Of a DNA stretch of 64,000 bases, positions 49,363-64,000 are shown piece after piece. The stretch comes from Methanobacterium sp. PtaB.Bin024 (GTDB lineage Archaea; Methanobacteriota; Methanobacteria; Methanobacteriales; Methanobacteriaceae), in contig MVPY01000034.1 of NCBI GenBank assembly GCA_002067065.1, positions 1 to 64,000 of the forward strand, given 5' to 3'. Positions within the stretch are counted from its first letter, which is position 1. Each line of letters begins with the position of its first letter. The notes beneath the pieces are model-generated. The model made no database searches. It was not told the origin of the DNA and worked only from the letters and a program-made list of their open reading frames with translations. The position numbers and the translations under genes were made by a program.

Positions 49363-50391
49363 ATGATAGAAATTGATGGTTCCTTCCAGGAAGGAGGTGG
49401 GGCTCTTTTACGGGTTTCAACAGCGCTTTCAGCTTTAACTGGAAAGGCATTTCACATGGAAAACATACGGGTTGGGAGGCCGAAACCAGGGATGATGATG
49501 CAACACTTTAGCGCAGCCCAGGCCATTGCAGATCTTTCCAATGCACAGGTTAATGGATTGGAACTGGGTTCAACACAGATAACATTTATACCAGGCCAGT
49601 TAAGGGGTGGGAAAATAGATGTAGATGTTCAGACTGCAGGCAGCAGCTCTCTGATACTACAGGCCATGATTATTCCTGCTATATTTGCACCGGAAGCAGT
49701 GGAGATTGAGATTAGGGGAGGAACCGATGTCCGGTGGGCCCCATCAGTGGATTATCTTGGCCATGTCACTCTGTCAATATTGCAATCCATGGGAGTGTCT
49801 GTGAAACTTGAAGTATTAAGTAGAGGGTACTATCCCAGGGGTGGGGGTTTAATTCAAGCTATTATAAAACCTGTGGGGAAACTGAAACCCTTAAATATCC
49901 ATGAACTGGAAGTTGATTTAATTAAGGGAATATCCCATTTTAACAGGCTCCCTAGGCATGTTGCAGTCCGTCAGGCAGATTCTGCAGAAAAAATTCTTCG
50001 TTCTGCTGGTCATGATGTTGAAATCGAAGTAGAATCAGATAGTGATGGTTTGGGCCCAGGATCAGGGCTGGTGCTTTGGAGTGAGTTTAAAGGTAAGAGC
50101 ATTCCTCGTGTAGGGGCCAGCAGCCTGGGAAAACCTGGTAAGCCAGCAGAAGTAGTTGGAAGGGAAGCTGCAACCGAAATCTTGTCTTGTATATCACGAG
50201 GTGCTGCCCTGGATCAGTATACGGGTGATCAGATCATTCCCTACATGGCCATCAGTGGTTCATCTTCAGTTAAGATAGCCAGACTCACCAAGCACACCCT
50301 CACCAATATCTACGCTGCAGAAAAGTTCACTGACTCTCATTTTCATGTTGATGGCAGTCTTGGTGAAGTCACAGTAATTGAAGTTGAATAA
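49363..50391 (+). CDS. rtcA: RNA 3'-terminal phosphate cyclase RtcA
   Basis: About 342 residues. MIEIDGSFQEGGGALLRVSTALSALTGKAF is the family signature (EGGGxxLR), RPKPGMMMQH, RGGTDVRWAPSVDY and RGYYPRGGG follow, and the catalytic His is in LTKHTLTN near the C-terminus. The enzyme turns RNA 3'-phosphates into 2',3'-cyclic phosphates with ATP. The start is at the ATG at 49363; an upstream in-frame extension has hydrophobic residues and no SD. Complete and apparently functional. Converges with birA. Confidence 0.9.
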   Translation: MIEIDGSFQEGGGALLRVSTALSALTGKAFHMENIRVGRPKPGMMMQHFSAAQAIADLSNAQVNGLELGSTQITFIPGQLRGGKIDVDVQTAGSSSLILQAMIIPAIFAPEAVEIEIRGGTDVRWAPSVDYLGHVTLSILQSMGVSVKLEVLSRGYYPRGGGLIQAIIKPVGKLKPLNIHELEVDLIKGISHFNRLPRHVAVRQADSAEKILRSAGHDVEIEVESDSDGLGPGSGLVLWSEFKGKSIPRVGASSLGKPGKPAEVVGREAATEILSCISRGAALDQYTGDQIIPYMAISGSSSVKIARLTKHTLTNIYAAEKFTDSHFHVDGSLGEVTVIEVE

Positions 50392-50429
50392 AAAAAAGTG
50401 AAGTTTAATGGAAAGTTATAGAAAATGGT

Positions 50430-51416
50430 TTATTTCAGGTGTATACATTCCCCAGAAATAACCTTGCGCAGACTCCCATCATCCATCTCTAAAATAAGCA
50501 CTCCTTCCCTGGTTATACCAACAGCTTCTCCCTGGAGTATTCTTCCTTTCTTCCGCACTTCGACACGTGAACCAATAGTTTTAGAGAGTTTTCTCCATTC
50601 TTTAAGGATTTCTGGGAATTTTCCTGTTTTGAAATCATCATAGAGTGTTTCGAGGTTTTTAAGGAATCTTTGCACTAATTTGACACTGTAAATTTCCTTT
50701 TCAAGTTCTTGTTTAAGGGATGTGGCTCCTTCCCTGAGTTCTGGGGGGAAACTATCCACGTCAACGTTAAGATCTATGCCTATGCCAACTACCACATATT
50801 CAAGTCCCTCAGGGTTAGTGCTGGCTTCGGTTAAAATACCGCATACCTTTTTCCCCCCTATTAAAATATCATTGGGCCATTTAATACCCACATCCAGTCT
50901 GCACTCCTGATCCAGTGTTTCAGCCACTGCTACTCCAGTTACCAGAGTGAGTTGGGCTGCTTTGGATGGCGGAATGTCAGGTCTCAGAATAATGGTCATC
51001 CACACCCCACCAGAGGGTGATAACCATTTTTTGCCACGACGGCCTCTGCCACTTCGTTGACTTTCTGCAACAATAATGGTTCCTTCAGGTGCACCATCAT
51101 GGGCCAGTCTTTTGGCAACTTCGTTGGTTGAGTCTACCTCAGAGTAGTAGTGAATTTCTTTGCCAATATATCTCGTGGGCAGGTCACGTTCTAACTCGTA
51201 AGGCAGGAGCCGGTTTGGAGTTTTAATTAGGCAATAACCATTTTCAGTTGATAACTCTATTTCATACCCATTCTCTCCCAGTTCTTGGATTTCACTGGTA
51301 AGTTGGGATTCTGATATTCCCATTTCGGATGCTAATTCGTCACCTTGAACATATTCGCCCTTATTTTCATGGAGTGTTTTTAAAATCTGTTTCTTGTACA
51401 TAAAACCACTAACCAT
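50430..51416 (-). CDS. birA: Bifunctional biotin-protein ligase/biotin-operon-type repressor BirA
   Basis: 328 residues. N-terminal winged HTH (KKQILKTLHENKGEYVQGDELASEMGISESQLTSEIQELGENGYEI). Ligase domain: STNEVAKRLA, biotinyl-AMP loop SQRSGRGRRGKKW, and GGVWMTIILRP, KWPNDIL and VVGIGIDLNVD. It attaches biotin to the carboxyl-carrier part of pyruvate carboxylase (PycB) and may repress transcription. The start may be either Met1 (51416) or Met6 (51401). It lies 32 bases downstream of pycA on the same strand. PycB is not in this window. Confidence 0.9.
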   Translation of the reverse strand: MVSGFMYKKQILKTLHENKGEYVQGDELASEMGISESQLTSEIQELGENGYEIELSTENGYCLIKTPNRLLPYELERDLPTRYIGKEIHYYSEVDSTNEVAKRLAHDGAPEGTIIVAESQRSGRGRRGKKWLSPSGGVWMTIILRPDIPPSKAAQLTLVTGVAVAETLDQECRLDVGIKWPNDILIGGKKVCGILTEASTNPEGLEYVVVGIGIDLNVDVDSFPPELREGATSLKQELEKEIYSVKLVQRFLKNLETLYDDFKTGKFPEILKEWRKLSKTIGSRVEVRKKGRILQGEAVGITREGVLILEMDDGSLRKVISGECIHLK

Positions 51417-51448
51417 TTTTTTTTAACCATCGAAGCTCACAATCAATA

Positions 51449-52936
51449 TTATTTCTTACTCCTGGCAACAGAATTTGCTATATGGCTGGAAACTGCTGCA
51501 GAAACTGCGGCCGCTTTTTTAGAAGGTAAAAACGTTGATTTTAACCTGGAAACCCTTTCTCTATCTTCTTGAACGATCTGTTCTACATTTTCCATTATTT
51601 CCTGTTTATGTTCATCCACAAAGTGAGTGTGTAATTTTCCCTCCTTGAAGGTGGAGTTCAGCATCATGGCTTTATGGAAGGGTATGGTGGTTTCCACCCC
51701 TATAATAATATATTCTGAGAGGGCTCTCCTCATCCTGGAGATGGCTGCATTTCTATTCCTACCCCATACAATGAGTTTGGAAATCATGGAATCATAATAT
51801 GGTGGTATGGTGTAATTCATATAAACCCCACTGTCCACCCGCAATCCAGGACCCCCTGGGGAACGATAACCAGTGATTTTACCTGGATTAGGGGCAAAAT
51901 CAGCTAAAGGATTTTCAGCATTTATACGACACTCAATGGCATGGCCTCTTACTTGGATCTCCTCCTGGGCACAGCATAACTCTCTGCCAGAGGCGATTTT
52001 AATCTGTTCTTTAACCAGATCCACTCCGGTGACCACTTCGGTGATGGGGTGTTCTACCTGGATTCTGGTGTTCATCTCCAGGAAATAAAAGTCACCATTT
52101 GAGTATAAAAATTCCACAGTACCGGCATTGGTGTATCCTATGGATGATGCTGCTTTAACAGCTGTTGATCCCATCTTTTCCCGGAGTTCATCGGTCATAA
52201 TGGGGGAAGGTGCCTCTTCAATGAGTTTCTGGTGTCTTCGCTGGATACTACACTCACGGTCAGCCACGTGGATGGTGTTACTCTGTTCATCAGCCAGGAT
52301 CTGGAATTCTATGTGGCGTGGTTCCTCCACATACTTCTCAATAAATACAGTGGAGTCTCCAAAAGCTGATTCTGCTACAGATTGTGTGGATTCCAGGGCG
52401 CGTGTGAGTTCATCTTCCTCATAGACAGTTCTCATCCCAATACCGCCGCCTCCTGCGGATGCTTTGACTATAACTGGGTAACCAATGGATTCTGCAATTT
52501 TAAGGGCTTCATCCGGGTCAGTCACTCCCTTACTGTCACCAGGTATTACAGGAACTCCTGCTTTTTCCATGAGTTTACGGGATTCAATTTTACTTCCCAT
52601 GGCTTCAATCACACGTCCTGGTGGGCCTATGAGTTTAACACCATTTTTGGCACATTCTTCACCAAGTTTTGAGTTTTCAGCCAGGAAACCATAACCGGGG
52701 TGAAGTGCATCGGCCCCAGATTTTTCTGCTGCTTCCAATATATTGTGAATGTTCAGATAACTATCAGCAGGGGCTGGTCCCCCTATAAGGTAAGCTTCGT
52801 CAGCGTATTTAGCAAAAAGTGAATTCTTATCTGCTTCAGAGTAAACTGCCACACTCTTCACATCCAGTTCTCTGCATGCTCGCATTACTCTAATGGCGAT
52901 TTCTCCACGGTTAGCAACCAGGACCTTGTCAAACAT
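51449..52936 (-). CDS. pycA: Pyruvate carboxylase subunit A (biotin carboxylase)
   Basis: 495 residues. N-terminal FDKVLVANRGEIAIRVMRACREL, KASAGGGGIGM (ATP-grasp glycine loop), ECSIQRRHQKLIEEAP, FLEMNTRIQVEHPITE. C-terminal extension (KAAAVSAAVSSHIANSVARSKK) is Ala/Ser/Lys-rich and possibly a linker. With PycB it converts pyruvate to oxaloacetate, which fills the partial TCA route to glutamate in methanogens. AGGAAG upstream of ATG. Co-transcribed with birA, which biotinylates the partner subunit. The first steps of the same route include fumarase (beta at 24.7 kb). Confidence 0.9.
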   Translation of the reverse strand: MFDKVLVANRGEIAIRVMRACRELDVKSVAVYSEADKNSLFAKYADEAYLIGGPAPADSYLNIHNILEAAEKSGADALHPGYGFLAENSKLGEECAKNGVKLIGPPGRVIEAMGSKIESRKLMEKAGVPVIPGDSKGVTDPDEALKIAESIGYPVIVKASAGGGGIGMRTVYEEDELTRALESTQSVAESAFGDSTVFIEKYVEEPRHIEFQILADEQSNTIHVADRECSIQRRHQKLIEEAPSPIMTDELREKMGSTAVKAASSIGYTNAGTVEFLYSNGDFYFLEMNTRIQVEHPITEVVTGVDLVKEQIKIASGRELCCAQEEIQVRGHAIECRINAENPLADFAPNPGKITGYRSPGGPGLRVDSGVYMNYTIPPYYDSMISKLIVWGRNRNAAISRMRRALSEYIIIGVETTIPFHKAMMLNSTFKEGKLHTHFVDEHKQEIMENVEQIVQEDRERVSRLKSTFLPSKKAAAVSAAVSSHIANSVARSKK

Positions 52937-53160
52937 GTTATACTTCCTGTGTATCTTATTGCAATTTATTATTGGTTTTTTTTAAATCCTGAACTTTTAT
53001 TATGTTTATCTTTGTCTATCTATATCCTCATACAGATTTATATCTAACTCCCTATTTTTGTATATCCTTGGAAATTTTGAATATCCTTGAAACACAAAAT
53101 ATAATATGTTTCATATTATATACGATATGAATTTAATCATAGGTAATTGGACCCGAAATC

Positions 53161-53778
53161 ATGATCAACAAGAAAAAACACCTGGAAATGGCATTACAAT
53201 CGATTCCTTCTCACCCCCATCCTGATCCTGACTTGGAACAGTACCACACGCCAGCTACCATAGCTTCTGATGTTGTATGGAATGCCAGTGTCCAGGGAGA
53301 TATTCACAGAATGAAAGTGGTTGATCTTGGCTGTGGAACAGGAGTTATCGCACTAGGAGCAGCACTCATGGGAGCTACGGAAGTTGTGGGAGTTGATATT
53401 GATAATGATGCCCTTATAGTTGCTGAAAATGAAGCCAAAAAACTAAAAATTCAACATAAATGCAGTTTCGTGAATATGGATATTGATGATTTCAGGGAAA
53501 ACGCTGACACTGTGATCCAGAACCCTCCATTTGGTGCGCAGAAAGCCCATCGTAAGGATGCAGATAGAAAATTTGTAGAAAAAGCGCTTCAAGTGGCCCC
53601 AGTTGTCTATTCATTTCACCTGGCCAAGACAGAAGAGTTCCTAGAACAACTGGTTGGGAGTATTGGTGGGAGGATAACCCACAAGTTTTATTATGAATTT
53701 CCCCTACCACGACAATATCACTTTCACCGGGATGAAAAACGTGAAGTTGAAGTGGTTGTTTTGCGTGTAGAAAAATGA
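53161..53778 (+). CDS. METTL5-like rRNA adenine N6-methyltransferase
   Basis: 205 residues. Motif I DLGCGTGVIALGAALMGA, the Asp in GVDIDNDAL, and the NPPFGAQKAHRKDADR catalytic motif (N-P-P-F) characteristic of N6-adenine methyltransferases. The N-terminal KKKHLEMALQSIPSHPHPDPDLEQYHTPATIA is typical of METTL5/RlmF-like archaeal proteins. In eukaryotes METTL5 modifies 18S rRNA; the archaeal target is likely small-subunit rRNA. No strong SD. Converges with the secreted protein gene. Confidence 0.85.
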   Translation: MINKKKHLEMALQSIPSHPHPDPDLEQYHTPATIASDVVWNASVQGDIHRMKVVDLGCGTGVIALGAALMGATEVVGVDIDNDALIVAENEAKKLKIQHKCSFVNMDIDDFRENADTVIQNPPFGAQKAHRKDADRKFVEKALQVAPVVYSFHLAKTEEFLEQLVGSIGGRITHKFYYEFPLPRQYHFHRDEKREVEVVVLRVEK

Positions 53779-53985
53779 GCCGAGATAAAAAACTGTTCAA
53801 TTAAAGGTAATTTGAAAATTCACATATACTGCATTCATTATCTAATTATTTACAACACTATTATTATTTAATAATGGATTTTTCCACTTGTTTTCTTCAA
53901 ATATTTGATGAAAATTCTTCGAATTTATTCATGAATTGTTGTAGTAACTAAAATAAGAAAAAGTGAGAAAAAAATATTTTGCTTT

Positions 53986-55587
53986 TTATACACTTTCAGT
54001 GGTGAAATATCTGTAGTAGTATTTGAGGGGGTTGCCTGCTTCGTCGCTTATGCATCCTGTGTGTAGTTCTATGAGGTATTTGGTTGCTTTTTGGAGGGTG
54101 TTGGTGGGTGTTATGGTTAGGATGTTGTTGTTTATTGTGGTGGTTATGGGTATGATTGTTCCGGTGGTTGTTTTTAGTGTGATCCACATGTTGTTTGCTT
54201 TTATGGGTTCGTTGAAGGTTGTTGTGATGATTTTGTCTATGGGTACGTTTATTGCGTTTCTGGCTGGGCTGCCTGCTATTGCTTGGGGTGGTGTGCTGTC
54301 GGTGGTGAATGGTCTGGTGTAATATTTGTTGGGGTTCCCATCAGAATCAATTACACTTCCTGTGTGTAAGATTATGGTGTATGTGGTTGCTTTCACAAGG
54401 AGATTGATGGGTGTTATAGTTAGGACGTTACCGTTTATTGCTGTGATTATAGGTATTGATGTTCCCGCACTGTTTTTTAATTCTATCTGCATAGTTCCTG
54501 CAAATATCGGTTCACTGAATGTGGTTGTAATAATTGTGTCGATAGGTACGTTTACTGCGTTTCTGGCTGGGCTGCCTGCTGTTGGTGTGGGTACAAATAG
54601 GGTTTTAGGTGCGAAATTTGCAACGATCAATCCATAACGGAATAATGCAAACCCTTCTGATCCATTGGCCAGGGCTATTCGTGCATCGTTTTGTAACTCA
54701 GAAAGAGATAATGGAGTAGGGTTACTGTCGCTTTTGTAGGTCATTATACCTGATACTATCAATGTGCTTGAATGGTCAACAATCCATTTAGTGGTGGTAC
54801 CAATCCACGTGGTGTCTTTGTTATAGTTCCCCTTGTAGATCATTGGTGACATGAAATCAAGGTAGGGAGAAAGTTTTCCATAGTCCTGCCCGTAATAATA
54901 CGCGTTTACACTACACTCAGGCATAACTGCGGCTGAAAGGTAGAGATCAGAATTTTTACCTTTAACCAAATCCCGAACATCAGAAACAAAGTTCGTGATT
55001 GTGTTCGTACTGAATTCAACGCCATAGATATATGCAGTTCCACCATATCGAACATAATCCAAGTGAATTCCAGCTATACCAGGACATCCATCAATTATAT
55101 TTGAAATAAAATTCTTAACATAATTTTGTCGAGTGGTGTCATGTGGTTTCCACCATGTACCTTTATATGCAAAACAACTTATCCAGGGATGAATACGGAT
55201 GCTGGTTCCACTGAATTTGTTGATGAAGTTGTTAATAACCGTTATTCCAGTTCCATCCTGGGGGGTGAAAACAAATATATCAGTATAACCTGCATCTTCC
55301 AGAGCCTCTGGATCAATGGATGATAAGGATGTTGACCAAACCCAAAGGGCTGCAACATCTTCCAACGAATTTGCAGATGTTTCTACGCTTGTTACTTGAT
55401 AACTACTATATACTGCAGCTTTACTTACTGTAAGGTTATTATCAGTTTCTAAAGTGATATTTGATTCAGTAACATTTTTTGTTACATTTTCAGTTGTATT
55501 ATCTGTGGCAAAGGCCGCATTAGCACTAAAAATCATTGCCAGAGTAAACAGTAAAACCAACAATATTGACTTTTTATTAATATTCAC
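53986..55587 (-). CDS. Secreted glycoside-hydrolase-like protein with two Big_5 Ig-like domains
   Basis: 533 residues beginning at GTG (GGAGGC directly upstream). Signal peptide about 1-27 (MNINKKSILLVLLFTLAMIF...AFA). A Thr/Asn-rich stretch follows with five N-X-T sequons in about 26 residues. Residues about 75-330 are a TIM-barrel-like hydrolase region: LWVWSTSL, IRIHPWISCFAYKG, GIHLDYVRYGG (motif with conserved Asp), SAAVMPE and MSPMIYKG, resembling DUF4015/GHL-type families. Then two 100-residue repeats GSPARNAxNVPID... (SbsA Ig-like/Big_5). Probably acts on the cell surface polymer; substrate unknown. Base composition of the final third is skewed. Confidence 0.75.
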   Translation of the reverse strand: MNINKKSILLVLLFTLAMIFSANAAFATDNTTENVTKNVTESNITLETDNNLTVSKAAVYSSYQVTSVETSANSLEDVAALWVWSTSLSSIDPEALEDAGYTDIFVFTPQDGTGITVINNFINKFSGTSIRIHPWISCFAYKGTWWKPHDTTRQNYVKNFISNIIDGCPGIAGIHLDYVRYGGTAYIYGVEFSTNTITNFVSDVRDLVKGKNSDLYLSAAVMPECSVNAYYYGQDYGKLSPYLDFMSPMIYKGNYNKDTTWIGTTTKWIVDHSSTLIVSGIMTYKSDSNPTPLSLSELQNDARIALANGSEGFALFRYGLIVANFAPKTLFVPTPTAGSPARNAVNVPIDTIITTTFSEPIFAGTMQIELKNSAGTSIPIITAINGNVLTITPINLLVKATTYTIILHTGSVIDSDGNPNKYYTRPFTTDSTPPQAIAGSPARNAINVPIDKIITTTFNEPIKANNMWITLKTTTGTIIPITTTINNNILTITPTNTLQKATKYLIELHTGCISDEAGNPLKYYYRYFTTESV

Positions 55588-55862
55588 GCCTCCAAACTCA
55601 AAATCTATGGATTATTGTTCTTAATGTGACCAATATAATGTAATATATAATTATATAGAAAAGTTTAAAATAAAGTTTGTGTAATTTTATTTAAAATTTT
55701 TAATTTTCCAGATTTTTTTAATCTTTTATTCATCTAATATTTTTTTATCATATTGGATCTCATCGTACTTTTATAATAAATTTTATACCTACATCAAAAT
55801 ATTAAAAATGGTGGTCAAATGGTAGTTAATATATTATAAGGATCAAAAACAGAAATTTAAGA

Positions 55863-56684
<822 letters not shown>

Positions 56685-56720
56685 TTACACGCTAATGCTA
56701 TAACCAGGGACCATAGTAGC

Positions 56721-56864
56721 TTAATTAGCAAAAGCTAATTGGCTAATTAAATTTTGATATGAAGATGCATATTATTTAATGCGTTAAAAGCTAGCAAAAG
56801 CATTGATTGCAATTATTAAAAATAATTAATTGACAATGCACATTCGGGCTAATTAGAATGCCCG
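56721..56864 (+). promoter_or_regulatory. Structured leader of the ribosomal protein operon
   Basis: In the 245 bases before L3 two pairs of alternative hairpins can form. TTAATTAGC (56721-56729) can pair with GCTAATT (56734-56740) or, longer, with GCTAATTAA (56742-56750). Further on, CATTC (56841-56845) can pair with GAATG (56856-56860), or CGGGC (56845-56849) with GCCCG (56860-56864). These choices are exclusive. It may be a leader controlled by a ribosomal protein or a terminator for the upstream gene. No known L4/L1-type site was recognised. Confidence 0.4.
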
Positions 56865-56929
56865 TAAATTAATTCACGTTCACATATTTGGAAAAGTGGA
56901 AAATCTAAGAGTAAGGAGGAATATATTAG

Positions 56930-58748
<1,819 letters not shown>

Positions 58749-58757
58749 GTGTTATGA

Positions 58758-59018
58758 ATGGATCCTTATGATATAATAATCAAACCACAGTTAACTGAGA
58801 AAAGCATGAACGCAATTGATTACAAAAACGAGTTAACCTTTGTGGTTCGAAGAACAGCCAAGAAGCCACAAATCAAACAGGCTTTTGAAGAATTATTCGA
58901 TGTTAAGGTTGAACGAGTCAACACCCAGATAAACTCCCGTGGTGAAAAACTAGCCTACCTTAAACTGACAGAAGAGGCCAGTGCCGAAGACATCGCCGTA
59001 AAAATGGGTGTATTCTAA
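58758..59018 (+). CDS. rpl23: 50S ribosomal protein L23
   Basis: 86 residues: MDPYDIIIKPQLTEKSMNAIDYKNELTFVVRRTAKKPQIKQAFEELFDVKV. Typical L23; forms part of the exit-site platform that binds the signal recognition particle. AGGTGTTATGA precedes ATG. It starts 9 bases after the L4 stop. Confidence 0.95.
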   Translation: MDPYDIIIKPQLTEKSMNAIDYKNELTFVVRRTAKKPQIKQAFEELFDVKVERVNTQINSRGEKLAYLKLTEEASAEDIAVKMGVF

Positions 59019-59031
59019 GGGAGGATTAAAT

Positions 59032-59758
<727 letters not shown>

Positions 59759-59848
59759 AAACAGTATACATTGTCATTATCTCACAAATTAAGAATAAAA
59801 TTACGAAAATACAGGATATAAGCAAAGGAAATTTAAGGAGGAGGCTAA

Positions 59849-60259
<411 letters not shown>

Positions 60260-60272
60260 GGAGAATCAAATT

Positions 60273-60733
60273 ATGGCAAAATTGAAATATGCTTATGAAG
60301 GAACGGGAAAAGTAGCTAAAGCTGCTGGCAGGTCCCTAAAAATCTCACCAAAACACTCTGTGGAGATTTGCAGGGAAATCCGGGGAATGTACCTGGATGA
60401 AGCCAAGGAATATCTGGAAGATGTAGTTCAGATGAAAAGACCCGTACCCTTCAAAAGACATAACAAAAAAGTAGGCCACCGAAAGGGACTTAAAGGATGG
60501 CCCACCGGCCGTTACCCCAAAAAGGCAGCCAGCCAAATTCTGGAAGTTCTTGATAATGCTGAGGCCAATGCTGAATATCAGGGTATGGACACCGAAGATC
60601 TGAAAATAATCCACATATCAAGCCATAGGGGTTACATAATCAGAGGATACATCCCAAGAGCATTCGGAAGGGCAACACCCTTCAACACACCAACCACACA
60701 CATTCAGGTAGTTCTAGGGGAGGCAGAGAGCGC

Positions 60734-60737
<4 letters not shown>
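60273..60737 (+). CDS. rpl22: 50S ribosomal protein L22
   Basis: 154 residues: MAKLKYAYEGTGKVAKAAGRSLKISPKHSVEICREIRGMYLDEAKEYLEDVV, HNKKVGHRKGLKGWPTGRYPKKAASQI and HISSHRGYIIRGYIPRAFGRATPFNTPTTHIQVVL. The beta-hairpin contacts the exit tunnel. Start at 60273 with AAGGAG 8 bases upstream; the extended frame from 60222 overlaps S19. Its stop overlaps the S3 start (ATGA). Confidence 0.95.
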
Positions 60738-62470
<1,733 letters not shown>

Positions 62471-62518
62471 GATTTTAAACCTTTAAAATCATCATAAATT
62501 ATAAAAGGATGTAGCAAT

Positions 62519-63036
<518 letters not shown>

Positions 63037-63255
63037 ATGCTTGGTTAATCATTGGAATTTGTGGCTTGTGGCTGTTTAATTAACATAACAGTCAACATGC
63101 TCATTTATGCCAGATATAACCATGAATTTTAAGTTCAAACTTTAATTAGAGGTTTACTAATTAAATAATTTAAGCCTCAAACACCTGAAACCACGGGAAC
63201 ATACAGATAACACCCAAGGTTTAGGAACATCACATACCCATGCATAACTGATAGC

Positions 63256-63862
<607 letters not shown>

Positions 63863-63864
63863 AC

Positions 63865-64000
63865 ATGAAGGCCATCACATCAAAAGTCAGTAAATCCTTA
63901 CCCATCGGAGCCCGCCTGCAGTGTGTGGATAACACCGGAGCCCGTGAAGTGGAAATAGTATCAGTCAAAGGATACAAAGGTGTCAGGAGAAGACTGGGAA
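63865..64000 (+). CDS. rpl14: 50S ribosomal protein L14, N-terminal part (cut by window end)
   Basis: The first 45 residues: MKAITSKVSKSLPIGARLQCVDNTGAREVEIVSVKGYKGVRRRLG. The CVDNTGAREVEIV sequence is the L14 signature. AGGGGATTAA lies before the ATG, 2 bases after the S17 stop. The rest of the gene lies beyond the window. Confidence 0.93.
   Translation, partial: MKAITSKVSKSLPIGARLQCVDNTGAREVEIVSVKGYKGVRRRLG

Noticed and set aside
54023..54637. Plus-strand frames opposite the Big_5 repeats
   Set aside because: They arise from the biased, repeated DNA of the secreted protein gene and have no initiation signals.

Overview
This window looks like a chromosomal stretch of a mesophilic methanogenic archaeon of the Methanobacteriales, most likely Methanobacterium or a close relative. 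The signs are AT-rich DNA with clear GGAGG/GGTGA ribosome binding sites, an archaeal L3-L4-L23-L2-S19-L22-S3-L29-eIF1-Rpp29-S17-L14 ribosomal operon, class III (archaeal) pilins, AglB, DUF2070, UPF0173, a MJ1255-family glycosyltransferase, an archaeal NEMF, a small siroheme sulfite reductase-like protein, a two-subunit-type pyruvate carboxylase A subunit with BirA, and PAS/HisKA_2 kinases of the type common in this order. The assignment is inference from gene content; no RNA gene was found to confirm it.

Layout. 1-9 kb: surface glycan genes (GT4 tail, two GT2 enzymes, Wzx-type flippase, SAM methyltransferase, DPM-like GT2, left-handed beta-helix acyltransferase) with a decayed Fic-like fragment. 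9-12.5 kb: an AglB oligosaccharyltransferase with an altered WWDYG motif, followed by three class III pilin genes and the tail of a fourth, broken pilin gene. 12.6-25.2 kb: mostly conserved archaeal genes (MJ1255-type glycosyltransferase, a membrane-tethered PLD-like protein, UPF0173, the GTPase/DUF2073/zinc-ribbon trio known as oapABC or arvABC, NEMF, an EMC6-like protein, DUF2070, fumarase beta). 25.3-31.9 kb: a DUF6282 hydrolase, a cluster of three unrecognised genes, a ferredoxin pseudogene and a REC-PAS-HisKA_2 kinase. 32-36.5 kb: an ADP-forming acyl-CoA synthetase and a laterally acquired-looking DUF815 ATPase. 36.5-47 kb: two TetR-controlled units (MFS exporter plus DUF169; CPBP protease), a Dsr-like protein, a DUF2089/SHOCT-like trio and a second sensor kinase. 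47.5-56.7 kb: NYN protein, PLP enzyme, RtcA, BirA-PycA, METTL5-like methyltransferase, a secreted glycoside-hydrolase-like protein and a SPOUT methyltransferase. 56.9-64 kb: the ribosomal protein operon, cut off inside L14.

The most striking feature is ribosomal protein S3. After a normal core of about 200 residues it carries a roughly 380-residue tail: an acidic linker, then about 320 residues of Ala/Lys/Glu repeats with an 18-residue period, partly encoded by long identical DNA repeats. Other notable points are the AglB with TWSNG where WWD(Y/F)G is expected, next to pilins and not far from a secreted protein with five clustered N-glycosylation sequons; relics of recombination between tandem pilin genes; a DUF815 ATPase with four exact-length 24-bp internal repeats, flanked by near-identical 16-bp direct repeats; and nested palindromes between genes.
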